DNA from: Candidatus Falkowiibacteriota bacterium
GTDB lineage: Bacteria; Patescibacteriota; Patescibacteriia; JACRDY01
NCBI GenBank assembly: GCA_016218485.1
Contig: JACRDY010000009.1
Location: forward strand, 1 to 19,274
Direction of reading: 5' to 3'
DNA: 19,274 nucleotides
Shown here: positions 1 to 7,816 of the stretch, piece after piece
Numbering within the stretch: the stretch's first letter is position 1
Layout of the letters: each line of letters begins with the position of its first letter
Notes under the pieces: model-generated
The model's database searches: none
Told to the model about the DNA's origin: nothing
Seen by the model: the letters and a program-made list of their open reading frames with translations, nothing else
Position numbers and translations under genes: made by a program

Positions 1-130
1 ATACCCCAAATAATAACAAATTCTTAATGCCAAATGACCAGTCAATTTCCAATGCCAAATGTCTAAGCTTTTAACATTTAGCATTGGAACTTTGGCATTG
101 ATTAGTCATTTGGATTTTGGAATTTGGTAT
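1..130. repeat. AT-rich imperfect inverted repeat (intergenic)
   Basis: The left arm (from base 1) and right arm (to base 130) are reverse complements with scattered mismatches; both use the words AATGCCAAA, TCATTTGG and GGTAT. The element may continue past the left window edge. Similar word-built palindromes recur at 1266, 3304, 14188, 14520 and 16295. It lies 3' of the minus-strand gene that ends at 199. No gene is seen in it. Confidence 0.7.
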
Positions 131-150
131 TTTCTGTTGGGGGTTTTATT

Positions 151-186
151 AAAAAAGCCGTCAGTGGTTTATTAAGACGGTTTTTT
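151..186 (-). terminator. Rho-independent terminator, bidirectional shape
   Basis: CCGTC (158-162) pairs with GACGG (176-180), flanked by A6 on one side and T6 on the other, so the AT flanks extend the stem and give a T-tract in both directions. It sits just 3' of the membrane-protein gene ending at 199, which it most likely terminates. Confidence 0.7.
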
Positions 187-198
187 ATTTTTCAGACG

Positions 199-1188
199 TT
201 AGTCTATGCCCAGGTGCGTACTGGCCAAGCGGTGCAGCTTGCTCTCCATTTTGCCGGTGGCCATTTGTTCAAAAATAGTGGTCCAGACCGCCATTTGGAA
301 AGTGGTCAGGATGGCGGAGGCCAGGATAAAGGTGGTGAGGATGACGAGACCGGCGACGATGACCAGGAGCCAGAAGAGGATCACACTCTGCAGATAGGCC
401 GCAATTTGGAAGGCAAAGAGGAAGGGGATGAAGGCCAGCGTGGAGGCGACCAGGAAGACAACGGCGACGAGCACGCTCACCACAAAGAGGATGAAAGCGG
501 CCTCCAGGCTGATCAGCCAGTTGTCACAGAACAGACGCCAGGCGCTCCGTATCGCTTGACCAAACGACAATTCACGCAGCGTGATGAAGATCACGGTATA
601 GACCGTCAGCAGCGCGATAACCAAGACCGCGAGGAAGACGACAATGAAGACTAAGAGGAAGAGCATAAAATTGGGCAGTGAGAAAGTGGCGCCGAGGAGC
701 GGCTGGAGTACCGGGTAGCTCAATATCAAGAGTAAGCCAAAAGTCAAAACTTTACTGAACAGGTTGGTGCCAAAGACCGGCCAGAAGTATGAGCGGCTCT
801 GTTCCAGCAGCCGGTGCCAGTCGGTGCGTTTGGTTTCCACCGCGTCAATGCCTTTGATCAGCGCGATTTGGCTGCAGGTGAAGAGCCAGTAGAACAAGAG
901 TATGACCGCGGCGGCCACTAAGAGGCCGACGACGATCAACACGCCGGCCAGCGGTGCGTTCTGCAACGCTGTGCTAACATCTGCCCAGCTGACGCCGGTG
1001 GTGGCAATTTCACGCCACAAACTAAGGCCGAACACTTCCTGTTGTTCAGACAGGTTGAAGCTTTTGTAAATCACTTCATAGGCTGAGCCGAGGCTCCAGA
1101 AGCTGGCCAGGAAGCCGAACCACCACAAAAATTTATGCCGCCAGGTTACCTGCCAGGCTTGTTTTAAAATATCGCGGTAGAGTGTCAT
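199..1188 (-). CDS. Multi-pass membrane protein of unknown function
   Basis: A 329-residue protein with about six hydrophobic segments, seen near residues 19-38, 80-105, 140-165, 172-202, 225-262 and 265-300. The N-terminus is a short amphipathic stretch rich in Trp and Arg before the first membrane segment. No catalytic motif is visible. The pattern resembles integral membrane domains of the glycerophosphodiester-phosphodiesterase membrane-domain type, but I do not recognise it firmly and give no function. The start at 1188 is supported by a Shine-Dalgarno (GGAGGA) about 5 bases upstream, one of few good ones in the window. It is a single-gene unit ending at the hairpin terminator at 151-186. 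ftsH lies upstream on the same strand, separated by an AT-rich palindrome. Confidence 0.75.
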   Translation of the reverse strand: MTLYRDILKQAWQVTWRHKFLWWFGFLASFWSLGSAYEVIYKSFNLSEQQEVFGLSLWREIATTGVSWADVSTALQNAPLAGVLIVVGLLVAAAVILLFYWLFTCSQIALIKGIDAVETKRTDWHRLLEQSRSYFWPVFGTNLFSKVLTFGLLLILSYPVLQPLLGATFSLPNFMLFLLVFIVVFLAVLVIALLTVYTVIFITLRELSFGQAIRSAWRLFCDNWLISLEAAFILFVVSVLVAVVFLVASTLAFIPFLFAFQIAAYLQSVILFWLLVIVAGLVILTTFILASAILTTFQMAVWTTIFEQMATGKMESKLHRLASTHLGID

Positions 1189-1265
1189 AGAGTCCTCCTT
1201 CCCTGTGAGCAGGGATTTTAAAGTGTAGCAATGTATTTAGGTTAAGAATGGTTAATAACCCAGTA

Positions 1266-1391
1266 ATACCAAAGTTCAAAATCCAAAATTCAAATCAATG
1301 CCCAATGACAAAGTTCAAAGGGTGCGTTTATTTGACATTTGAGTTTTGAACTTGATTGGTCATTTGGATTTTGAACTTTGGCATTCGGTAT
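1266..1391. repeat. AT-rich imperfect inverted repeat between two minus-strand genes
   Basis: ATACCAAAGTTCAAAATCCAA on the left is matched by TTGGATTTTGAACTTTGGCA on the right, with a further partly matching interior. The same vocabulary (CCAAA, TTCAAA, ATACC) is used as in the element at 1-130. It fills most of the gap between ftsH and the membrane protein and could act as a weak transcript end for ftsH. Confidence 0.7.
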
Positions 1392-1403
1392 GGTTATTAT
1401 ACA

Positions 1404-3233
1404 CTATTTACCGGCGGTCTGGAATATAGACTCAAACTCCTCTTTTTCCAGGGTTTCCTTTTCAACCAGCCGGCGGGCGATCTCGTCCAGGTAGGCTCGT
1501 TCTTTTTTGAGGATCTCTTTGACCCGTTTGGAGCCGTCCAGCATGATTGTGGTGATTTCGCCGTCAATTAGTTCTGCCATTTTTTCACTGTAGTCGCGCT
1601 GCTCGTGAATTTCGCGGCCGAGGAAAATCATCTCTTCACGCTCACCGAAGGTGCGCGGCGGCAGTTTGTCTGACATGGCGTAGCGGGTGATCAGACTGCG
1701 GGCGATCTGCGTGGCGCGCTCCAGGTCGTTGCTGGCGCCGGTGGTGACTTGGCCAAAGATCATTTTTTCAGTGGCGTGGCCGGCTAGGAGTACGGCGATT
1801 TCGTCCAAGAATTCAGACTTGCTTTGCAGCTTCTTGTCCTCAATCGGCAGCTTGAGGGTATAGCCGGCGGCGCGGCCGCGCGCGACAATGGAGACTTTGT
1901 GCACCGGGTCGGCGTCGGGCAGGAGGTGTGCCAAGAGCGCGTGGCCGGCTTCGTGGTAGGCGGTGATTTCTTTTTCTTTTTTGGATAAGAGGTGGCTCTT
2001 GCGCTCTGGCCCGAGCATGACTTTTTCAATACTCTCCAGGATTTCCATCTGGCTGATCCGTTTTTTGTCGCGCCGCGCCGTCAAGATGGCCGCTTCATTC
2101 AGCACATTAGCCAAGTCCGCGCCGGAGAAGCCGGGCGTGCGCTCGGCCACGCGCCGCAGGTCAGTATCTTTTTCCAGCTGTTTATTCTTAGCATGAATGG
2201 TTAGGATGGCTTCGCGGTCGGCGATGTCCGGCAGATCGAGGATGACACGGCGGTCAAACCGTCCGGGACGCAGCAGCGCCGGGTCCAGCACATCGGGCCG
2301 ATTCGTCGCCGCCATGACGATGACATTGGTGGAGGTGTCAAAACCGTCCATTTCCACCAGTATCTGGTTGAGCGTCTGTTCGCGCTCATCATGACTGCCG
2401 CCGAGACCCGCGCCGCGTTGCCGGCCGACCGCGTCAATTTCATCAATAAAAACAATGCAGGGTGAAGCCTTTTTGGCTTTGCGGAAGAGGTCGCGGACAC
2501 GGCTGGCGCCGACGCCGACGAACATCTCCACAAATTCCGAGCCGGAGATGGAGAAAAAGGGGACGTTGGCTTCACCAGCTACGGCTTTGGCTAAGAGCGT
2601 TTTGCCCGTGCCGGGCGCGCCCATCAGGAGGACGCCTTTGGGGATCTTGGCGCCGAGAGCCAGGAATTTTTTTGGACTCAAGAGGAATTCCACGATTTCT
2701 TTAAGCTCTTCTTTGGCTTCCTTGTCGCCAGCCACATCGTTGAAGGTGATTTTTTCTTTTTTATTCTTACCCTCTTCCCGCGCGCGCGACTGGCCAAAAG
2801 CCATGGCTTGGTTATTGGCGCCGCGGACTTGTCTCGTCATGAACCAGATGATGCCGATGAAGAGTATGATGGGCAGGAGGAAGGGCAGTACCGTGCCCAG
2901 CCAAAAAGCCGCGCCGGTGTCTTCCTCAAAGGTCAGGGTAAACTGCTGGAGCTTATCAGCCGCGACGCCGTAGTTGGTCATCAGCTGGGAAAAACTCTCG
3001 CCCGGTTCTTTCTTCACTTCTTCGCGCGCTTCGTTCTGGAGGGTGATTTCCAGCTTGTTGCCTTTGACCACCACGGTTTTTACTTCGTTATTGTTGATTT
3101 GCCCGACCAGCTTGACCACGTCAATTTGCTCCGGCGCATTTTTATTCGGATAATTGTAGAGGCTAAGGACGCTGGCGATCACCACGAAGACGAGAAAGAG
3201 AATGATGAACTGACGGAATAGATTATTTTTCAT
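1404..3233 (-). CDS. ftsH: ATP-dependent zinc metalloprotease FtsH
   Basis: A 609-residue membrane-bound AAA+ protease that extracts and degrades membrane and regulatory proteins as a hexamer. Membrane segments are at residues about 8-25 and 112-132, flanking the small extracytoplasmic domain. The AAA domain has Walker A GAPGTGKT (205-212), pore motif FVG (238-240), Walker B FIDEID (262-267) and the second region of homology ending GRFDRR (324-329). The zinc site HEAGH is at 427-431, with the third ligand Asp in SNDLERAT near 503. Length and motif order are those of an ordinary complete FtsH. The start at 3233 gives the canonical short cytoplasmic leader before the first helix; there is no Shine-Dalgarno. 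A consensus promoter lies about 30 bases upstream. Confidence 0.98.
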   Translation of the reverse strand: MKNNLFRQFIILFLVFVVIASVLSLYNYPNKNAPEQIDVVKLVGQINNNEVKTVVVKGNKLEITLQNEAREEVKKEPGESFSQLMTNYGVAADKLQQFTLTFEEDTGAAFWLGTVLPFLLPIILFIGIIWFMTRQVRGANNQAMAFGQSRAREEGKNKKEKITFNDVAGDKEAKEELKEIVEFLLSPKKFLALGAKIPKGVLLMGAPGTGKTLLAKAVAGEANVPFFSISGSEFVEMFVGVGASRVRDLFRKAKKASPCIVFIDEIDAVGRQRGAGLGGSHDEREQTLNQILVEMDGFDTSTNVIVMAATNRPDVLDPALLRPGRFDRRVILDLPDIADREAILTIHAKNKQLEKDTDLRRVAERTPGFSGADLANVLNEAAILTARRDKKRISQMEILESIEKVMLGPERKSHLLSKKEKEITAYHEAGHALLAHLLPDADPVHKVSIVARGRAAGYTLKLPIEDKKLQSKSEFLDEIAVLLAGHATEKMIFGQVTTGASNDLERATQIARSLITRYAMSDKLPPRTFGEREEMIFLGREIHEQRDYSEKMAELIDGEITTIMLDGSKRVKEILKKERAYLDEIARRLVEKETLEKEEFESIFQTAGK

Positions 3234-3269
3234 ACGGACGAATATTTTTAGGAGTTTTAGAGTATAGTG

Positions 3270-3298
3270 ATTATAGGGGAAAAAGAGGCAAAAGGCAA
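3270..3298 (-). promoter_or_regulatory. Sigma-70 promoter of ftsH
   Basis: On the minus strand TTGCCT (3298-3293) and TATAAT (3275-3270) are separated by exactly 17 bp. The predicted transcription start near 3263 leaves a leader of about 30 nt before the ftsH ATG. Confidence 0.7.
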
Positions 3299-3303
3299 GA
3301 ATG

Positions 3304-3373
3304 AAGAATTAAGATTTAGGATTAAAGATTTAAGAATACACGCACCATTCTTAAATCTTAAATCTTAATTCTT
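3304..3373. repeat. AT-rich inverted repeat upstream of ftsH
   Basis: The left arm AAGAATTAAGATTT... pairs with the right arm ...AAATCTTAATTCTT, with imperfect interior matches (TTTAAGAAT against ATTCTTAAA). It lies between the ftsH promoter and the terminator of the S1 gene. Members with the ATCTTAAATC vocabulary recur near 14520. Confidence 0.65.
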
Positions 3374-3376
3374 CTT

Positions 3377-3410
3377 AAAAAACCACCCCGATTGCTCGGA
3401 GCGGTTTTTT
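3377..3410 (-). terminator. Rho-independent terminator of the S1-domain gene
   Basis: On the minus strand the hairpin ACCGCTCCGA / TCGGGGTGGT (10 bp with G-T wobbles) closes a GCAA tetraloop and is followed by T6. It lies 15-48 bases after the stop of the S1 gene, and A6 on the other side makes it bidirectional in shape. Confidence 0.85.
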
Positions 3411-3424
3411 AGTTTCAGATTAAG

Positions 3425-4633
3425 TTATTCTTTTACCTCGGGTACGGCTGGTTCAGCTTCGGCCGCGCCGGTCGTGGCCGCTGCCGGCGCCTCGGTGGTT
3501 TTCTGGCCCGCTGTGACGCCCTTGAGGCTTAGGCCGAGACGGTGATTTTCCGGTTCAATGGAAATGATGGTGAAGTCCAGCGTGTCGCCGGGTTTGGCGA
3601 TGTCGCTGATATTTTCAATCGGTTTGTCCGAGAGCTCAGAGATGTGCGCTAGGCCGTGGATGTCAGGATCCAGCTCCACGAAGAGTCCGAAGGGGTTGGT
3701 CTTGAGCACTTTGCCGGTTACCTGCTGACCGACGGTGTAACGTTCTTTGACGCTGGTCCAGGGGTCCTGTTGGAGCGCTTTGGTGGAGAGGAAAATTTTA
3801 CTGCCTTCCACGTTGATGATCCGGGCCTCCACTTCTTGGCCGACTTTGATAAATTCTTTGGGGTCATCAATGCGCTGCCAGGCCAATTCAGAAATGTGGA
3901 TCAGGCCTTCCAGGTTGTCACCTTCAGCGCCAAATTTGACGAAGGCGCCAAAGTCGGTAACGGCGGTGACTTTGCCCTTAATGACATCGCCCTTCTGGTA
4001 CTGGGAAATGGTGCTGTGCTGCTGCTCTTCCCAGGCGGCTTTTTCCGAGACGATCAGTTTTTCTTCAGTCTCGTCGGCGGTGATGACCTTGACCGGGAAT
4101 TTGGTTTTGACGTAGCTTTTGAGTTTATCAAGAATTTTGGTCTTGTCACCACCCGGTACGCGCGGGTAGTGCTCGGGGCTGAGCTGCGACACCGGCAAAA
4201 AGCCCGGTATGCGGTTGACTTTAATCAAGAGACCGCCGCGGTTAGCGTCCACGATTTCCGCCTCCACGATGGCGCCGCTCTTCAAGAGCTCGGTTAAGCT
4301 GTCCCAGACTTTCTTGTGTCCGGCAAAGCGGAATGACAGTTCAGCCTGGCCGTTTTCATTTTCCGTTTCTAGGACAGTGGCTTCCACTTCTTGGCCCTGC
4401 TCCAGATTGGCGTAATCAGGGGATTCCAAATAGGTCTCGCGTCCGCGGATGACGCCGGTGCCCCAGCCGGGGATGTCAATCTGTACCTCTTTGTTGGCGG
4501 CGCTGATGACCGTGCCCTTGACGAGCTCGCCTGCCTGCGGCACTTTAAGCAGCCCTTCATTTTCAGTCAGGAGTTGAGCCAATTTGGAAGTTTTGACTTC
4601 TTCTTTGAGGTTTTTTTTGAGTTTGCTGGCCAT
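3425..4633 (-). CDS. rpsA: S1 RNA-binding domain protein (ribosomal protein S1-like)
   Basis: A 402-residue protein with four S1 (OB-fold) repeats at about residues 35-101, 119-196, 214-285 and 301-371. The last two are the most typical, with TDFGAFV.F (226-234) and GLIHISEL (243-250), then GLFVEL and GLAHISEL. The Ala/Glu/Pro-rich tail after 378 is probably disordered. Four repeats, against six in Escherichia coli S1, is common in short bacterial S1 proteins. S1 binds mRNA on the 30S subunit and helps initiation on messages without a strong Shine-Dalgarno, which fits the many leaderless-looking starts here. The start at 4633 is the first ATG, with no Shine-Dalgarno. A long structured leader and a consensus promoter lie upstream, suggesting post-transcriptional control. 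Confidence 0.9.
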   Translation of the reverse strand: MASKLKKNLKEEVKTSKLAQLLTENEGLLKVPQAGELVKGTVISAANKEVQIDIPGWGTGVIRGRETYLESPDYANLEQGQEVEATVLETENENGQAELSFRFAGHKKVWDSLTELLKSGAIVEAEIVDANRGGLLIKVNRIPGFLPVSQLSPEHYPRVPGGDKTKILDKLKSYVKTKFPVKVITADETEEKLIVSEKAAWEEQQHSTISQYQKGDVIKGKVTAVTDFGAFVKFGAEGDNLEGLIHISELAWQRIDDPKEFIKVGQEVEARIINVEGSKIFLSTKALQQDPWTSVKERYTVGQQVTGKVLKTNPFGLFVELDPDIHGLAHISELSDKPIENISDIAKPGDTLDFTIISIEPENHRLGLSLKGVTAGQKTTEAPAAATTGAAEAEPAVPEVKE

Positions 4634-4814
4634 AAAAAAATTTCACCCGCCTACGTTCCGCGGCGCGACTTCGGCGGGTCAGCCCGCTTACGTTTCGCGT
4701 TGATGGAGTAAGCTCCAGGTGAAACAGTAATGTTTAACCTGGCAGCGGCCTTTTGACGGTGGCCGGCCAAGTCCCGATCACGGTGATCAGGGGTAGTTAG
4801 AAATCTTTTAATGT
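4634..4814 (-). promoter_or_regulatory. Long structured 5' leader of the S1 gene
   Basis: The predicted transcript has about 180 nt before the start codon. On the minus strand three structures can be read: GATCA/TGATC inside CCC/GGG (about 4793-4774); an 11-bp hairpin CTTGGC-CGGCC / GGCCG-CT-GCCAGG (about 4771-4739); and a large helix closed by TTTCACC / GGTGAAA, with GC-rich nested hairpins inside (GCGGG/CCCGC, CCCGCC/GGCGGG). The last helix is followed at once by T7 and the ATG, a terminator-like arrangement. I do not recognise a known riboswitch class. Autoregulation by S1 is possible but inferred. Confidence 0.5.
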
Positions 4815-4820
4815 AGGGAT

Positions 4821-4849
4821 AGTATATAGTGTTGTGATAAGGATGTCAA
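4821..4849 (-). promoter_or_regulatory. Sigma-70 promoter of the S1 gene
   Basis: On the minus strand a perfect -35 TTGACA (4849-4844) and a -10 TATACT (4826-4821) are separated by 17 bp. This is the best promoter match in the window and predicts a start near 4814. Confidence 0.85.
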
Positions 4850-4861
4850 GTTGGTTGGTGT

Positions 4862-5275
4862 GTGTTGGTGTCGAGCTCTGGAGTTGACAAATCCAACATT
4901 GCTCCGCAATCAGAAGGAATCGTCGTTTTGCTGCCCAAGAATCCCGACAATAGCGCCAGGAAAATTCGTGCATCAGTTCAAGATATCACCGGCAAAAATG
5001 TGGCCGTGATTATTAACGATTCGTGCGGACGAGACGATCGTGAGGGTTCGGTCGGTATGGCCATAGGTCTAGCCGGCATTTCCCATCTTGAATTCAGGAC
5101 ACAGAAAGACCTATTCGGTAACGAGTCAAACAGCCAAATCGCTCTCATTGACGAGCTGGCCGCGGCCGCATCAATTCTCATGGGGCAAGCAGATGAAAAA
5201 GTCCCAGCAATCATTGTGCGTGGTGTGCAATACACCGTGGACGAACAGGCGGAGGTCGCAAAGATTCTTTGCTAG
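4862..5275 (+). pseudogene. 5'-truncated CofE-like gamma-glutamyl ligase
   Basis: The 137-residue reading frame matches the C-terminal half of the coenzyme F420-0:L-glutamate ligase (CofE, PF01996) family as I know it: GVDKSN, LLPKNPDNSA, IINDSCGR..REG, GMAIGLAGI, DELAAAASILMGQ and a final IIVRGV. Full-length members are about 250 residues, so roughly the first 100 residues are gone. The frame can only open at a GTG (4862) and an in-frame TAA lies just upstream at 4838. The break falls next to the S1 promoter, so the left edge looks like a recombination junction. The stop is 14 bases before the next gene, so it was or is co-transcribed with it. CofE homologues also occur in organisms without known F420 use, so the substrate is uncertain. 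It may be a dead remnant or a short expressed domain. Confidence 0.65.
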
Positions 5276-5289
5276 ACAAGGAGCGGTCA

Positions 5290-6471
5290 ATGGATTTCCT
5301 AAAGTTAAGCGATACATTTCAAGATCCGGAAACAAGGAATCTTGAGATCGTCGAAAGGAAAGGTATCGGTCATCCAGACACCTTAGCTGACGCTCTCGCG
5401 GAAGCCGTTTCCATGTCCTATGCGCAGTATTGCTTCGAAAGATTCGGGGTGGTATTGCATCATAACGTGGATAAACTCTATATCGGCGCCGGTCATTTCA
5501 CGATAGGCTTCGGGCTTTGCGAAATGATTCAACCGATTCAGGTCAGGGTCAACGGCAGAATGAGCAATTCTTTTGCCGGCGAGTCGTTCTATCTAGAGGA
5601 AATACAGAGAAGGGCGATCTTGCCCTATCTGCTGTCAGTTTTGCCGCACCTTAAAGCAGAAGAAGTGATCATTCACTCTAACGCGACTCAACATACGAAG
5701 GTGCCGCACTGGTTTACGCCAAGGAGTAAAGACGATCTTCCGGATTGTCGTAAACCGATGGCGAACGATACCTCCGTTTGCATTTCTCATTGGCCGATGA
5801 CCACTGCCGAGAGACTGGCCTACGAACTTGAAAAATACTTCTGGGATAATCCCAACGGATTACCCGTACCGAAGTTTAAACACTTCGGACAAGACATAAA
5901 AGTTATGGCTTGCCGGAAAGGCAAGCTGATAGACATTACCGTCTGTCTGCCCGTGATCAGCACCGCCATCTCTTCCTTAGACGAATATAACCGACATGTG
6001 AGGAGAGATGAAGATGAGCTTAACGATCTGGCGAAAAAGATCGTCGAGGGAACAGGATGTTTGGTTTCCGTAAAAATCAATCCCTATCGCCTCTACATGC
6101 TCGGCATCGGTAGTTGCATTGAGTGCGGTGAGGAAGGAGTGGTTGGTCGAGGAAACTCGAACAGCGGTATAATCTCTATTTTCCGGCCACATTCCGTGGA
6201 GGCCTGGGCCGGGAAAAACCCTGTTTATCACACTGGCCGGGTACTTGGTTTCCTAACCATGAACCTGGCTCAAGCGATCAACCGGGAGTTGAAAGTAAAA
6301 TGCACCGTAACCGCTATGACAAAAAACAATCACTCTCTCGTCCCGCCGTACCTGCTTTCAGTTGAAACCGATGCAAGGGTTGAGTTATCACGGATCAACG
6401 AAATCGTCGACGCCAACTTCATGAGCGTCAATTACCTTCAACGCTTGCTGTCCGAAAGACAAATCAGATAA
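5290..6471 (+). CDS. mat: Archaeal-type S-adenosylmethionine synthetase
   Basis: A 393-residue protein of the archaeal methionine adenosyltransferase family (PF01941), which makes S-adenosylmethionine from methionine and ATP and is only distantly related to bacterial MetK. Visible family motifs are VERKGIGHPD (21-30), HHNVDK (57-62), NDTS (159-162), a GRGN loop (286-289) and AGKNPVYH shortly after. The GRGN loop reads GRGNSNSG where archaeal members usually have GRGNRxNG. The ATG at 5290 is chosen because AAGGAG lies 6 bases upstream; a longer TTG start at 5269 would overlap the upstream stop and add no conserved sequence. It sits between the CofE-like fragment and the HPr-kinase-like gene with gaps of 14 and 10 bases, an operon. 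Base composition and Shine-Dalgarno use differ from the surrounding housekeeping genes, suggesting transfer. Confidence 0.93.
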   Translation: MDFLKLSDTFQDPETRNLEIVERKGIGHPDTLADALAEAVSMSYAQYCFERFGVVLHHNVDKLYIGAGHFTIGFGLCEMIQPIQVRVNGRMSNSFAGESFYLEEIQRRAILPYLLSVLPHLKAEEVIIHSNATQHTKVPHWFTPRSKDDLPDCRKPMANDTSVCISHWPMTTAERLAYELEKYFWDNPNGLPVPKFKHFGQDIKVMACRKGKLIDITVCLPVISTAISSLDEYNRHVRRDEDELNDLAKKIVEGTGCLVSVKINPYRLYMLGIGSCIECGEEGVVGRGNSNSGIISIFRPHSVEAWAGKNPVYHTGRVLGFLTMNLAQAINRELKVKCTVTAMTKNNHSLVPPYLLSVETDARVELSRINEIVDANFMSVNYLQRLLSERQIR

Positions 6472-6481
6472 GGAGGTTCCA

Positions 6482-7414
6482 ATGGAGCAATACACCTGCT
6501 CCGCGACATCTGCAGGCGAGGGGGTAAATTTCTTCAGCAATGTTGATCTCTACCCCCACTTTTCACGCGAAGGGTTTACGCAAGAACATCTCGATTTGGT
6601 AGTATCAAGGGGTTCAACCAAAACGCCGTTTCAGATTCACTATCGTGACGGCGCTGACGAAACCCTTGTCTATCACGAACAAGAAGCGCTGGCTGTTTAC
6701 CCATGGAATAAAATGTGCCACGGCCAGACGCTTATGTATGCCGCCTATCCTTTTATCGAGCTCCAGAGGCAGATGAACGGATATGTCACCGCGCATTCGG
6801 CTGCCGTAGAATTGGGAGGGGCGAGCATCCTGCTGCTCGGCAAGATTGGCGCAGGCAAGACCAGTATCGCCATAGATCTCTGTCGTCGGTATGGAGCCAG
6901 CCTGATAGGCAACGATATAACGATAGTGGGTCTGCAAGACGGAACACTTTGCCTTAAAGGCGGAACTGAGTTCTTCTTTTTGCGCTATGAGTCGATCAAG
7001 CGCAACCTGCCCGACCTGCTCAGGTTTTTCCCAGCCGATCCAGTAGACACTTGGCTGCAAAAACAAAAGATACAACCGGAAGAAATAGGCGCGAAAATAA
7101 AACGAGGGAAATCATCAATCAGAAAAGTCTATCTAGTGCATGTCGATGAAAAATCGCCGTCGATTTTCATAGAAAAGGATGATAGTTTGGTCACCAAGCT
7201 TTTTCTCAATGAGAACTTCTCTCGTTATATCCGAGGCACTTGCCTCGCGATGTTCGGAGGGGAAAAGCTTGATTTGCTGGACTATATTCCTTCCTACGAC
7301 AACATCCGGCTATATGAGTTTAGGAAAAAATTCATTGCCGTCATCATGCGCGAGATTTTCTACATTTCGGGACCGCTTCAAGCGGTTACCGATTACATCG
7401 CTAAAAGCATTTAG
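6482..7414 (+). CDS. HPr-kinase-like P-loop protein
   Basis: A 310-residue protein. The middle resembles the C-terminal catalytic domain of HPr kinase/phosphorylase: AHSAAVE (104-110), a P-loop LLLGKIGAGKTS (117-128) and GNDIT (143-147), where HPr kinases have a conserved Asp after the P-loop. The N-terminal 100 residues lack the usual HprK N-domain and I do not recognise them. Stand-alone HprK-like kinases of this size occur in peptide-modification and other specialised clusters, for example with lasso peptides, where the target is not HPr. No HPr, peptide precursor or cyclase is seen here, so the substrate is unknown. The start at 6482 has a near-perfect Shine-Dalgarno (AAGGAGGTT) overlapping the previous stop. 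A terminator follows 3 bases after the stop, closing the operon. Confidence 0.75.
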   Translation: MEQYTCSATSAGEGVNFFSNVDLYPHFSREGFTQEHLDLVVSRGSTKTPFQIHYRDGADETLVYHEQEALAVYPWNKMCHGQTLMYAAYPFIELQRQMNGYVTAHSAAVELGGASILLLGKIGAGKTSIAIDLCRRYGASLIGNDITIVGLQDGTLCLKGGTEFFFLRYESIKRNLPDLLRFFPADPVDTWLQKQKIQPEEIGAKIKRGKSSIRKVYLVHVDEKSPSIFIEKDDSLVTKLFLNENFSRYIRGTCLAMFGGEKLDLLDYIPSYDNIRLYEFRKKFIAVIMREIFYISGPLQAVTDYIAKSI

Positions 7415-7417
7415 AGA

Positions 7418-7451
7418 GGGGTTGATCGTCAGACGATAGACCCCTTTTTTT
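7418..7451 (+). terminator. Rho-independent terminator of the mat/HprK-like operon
   Basis: GGGGT pairs with ACCCC and the interior ATCGT with ACGAT around a CAG loop; T7 follows directly (7445-7451). It starts 3 bases after the stop codon at 7412-7414. Confidence 0.92.
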
Positions 7452-7453
7452 AT

Positions 7454-7816
7454 TTGTATTGTTTTAAATATTTTAAAAAAATAATCAACAAGAATGATTT
7501 GCATTTGTTTAAGGGTCAATTTAATATCTCACAACATGTTAGAGCCATTGAAACACCTGGTCATACCGTCGGTCATAGCTCGTTGGTATTTTGTCAGAAA
7601 AATAAAAATATTATAATAGCTGGTGATGCTATAAAAACTTTAAATGATTATAAAAATGTCAGAGAAGCAGATGTTGCCCCTTATAACTATAAAGCATTTT
7701 TAAGTAGCAAAAGATATATTAAGGATAATTTTGATATTATTATTCCCGGTCATTCCGGTATTATTACAAAAAACAGCCAGCACAAGTCCGGTAATCTCAA
7801 GGTCTACAAGTTTTAA
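7454..7816 (+). pseudogene. Remnant of a metallo-beta-lactamase-fold hydrolase (C-terminal part)
   Basis: The frame encodes about 120 residues with the C-terminal motifs of the metallo-beta-lactamase superfamily: TPGHTVGHSSL, IIAGDAI and IIPGHSG. The N-terminal part with the HxHxDH metal motif is missing. The frame opens inside the T-tract of the preceding terminator with only a TTG and no Shine-Dalgarno. It is much richer in A and T than every neighbour, with Lys, Ile and Asn codons dominating, so it probably came from a different source than the genes on both sides. Most likely it is a decayed 3' fragment left by a recombination event; expression as a short protein is unlikely. Confidence 0.65.

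Noticed and set aside
124..654. Open frame of 176 codons on the plus strand
   Set aside because: Antisense to the membrane protein at 199-1188; its Asp/Glu/Gln/Gly-rich content is the usual mirror of hydrophobic codons.
2455..2973. Open frame of 172 codons on the plus strand
   Set aside because: Antisense shadow of ftsH, with no motif; the minus frame has every FtsH motif.
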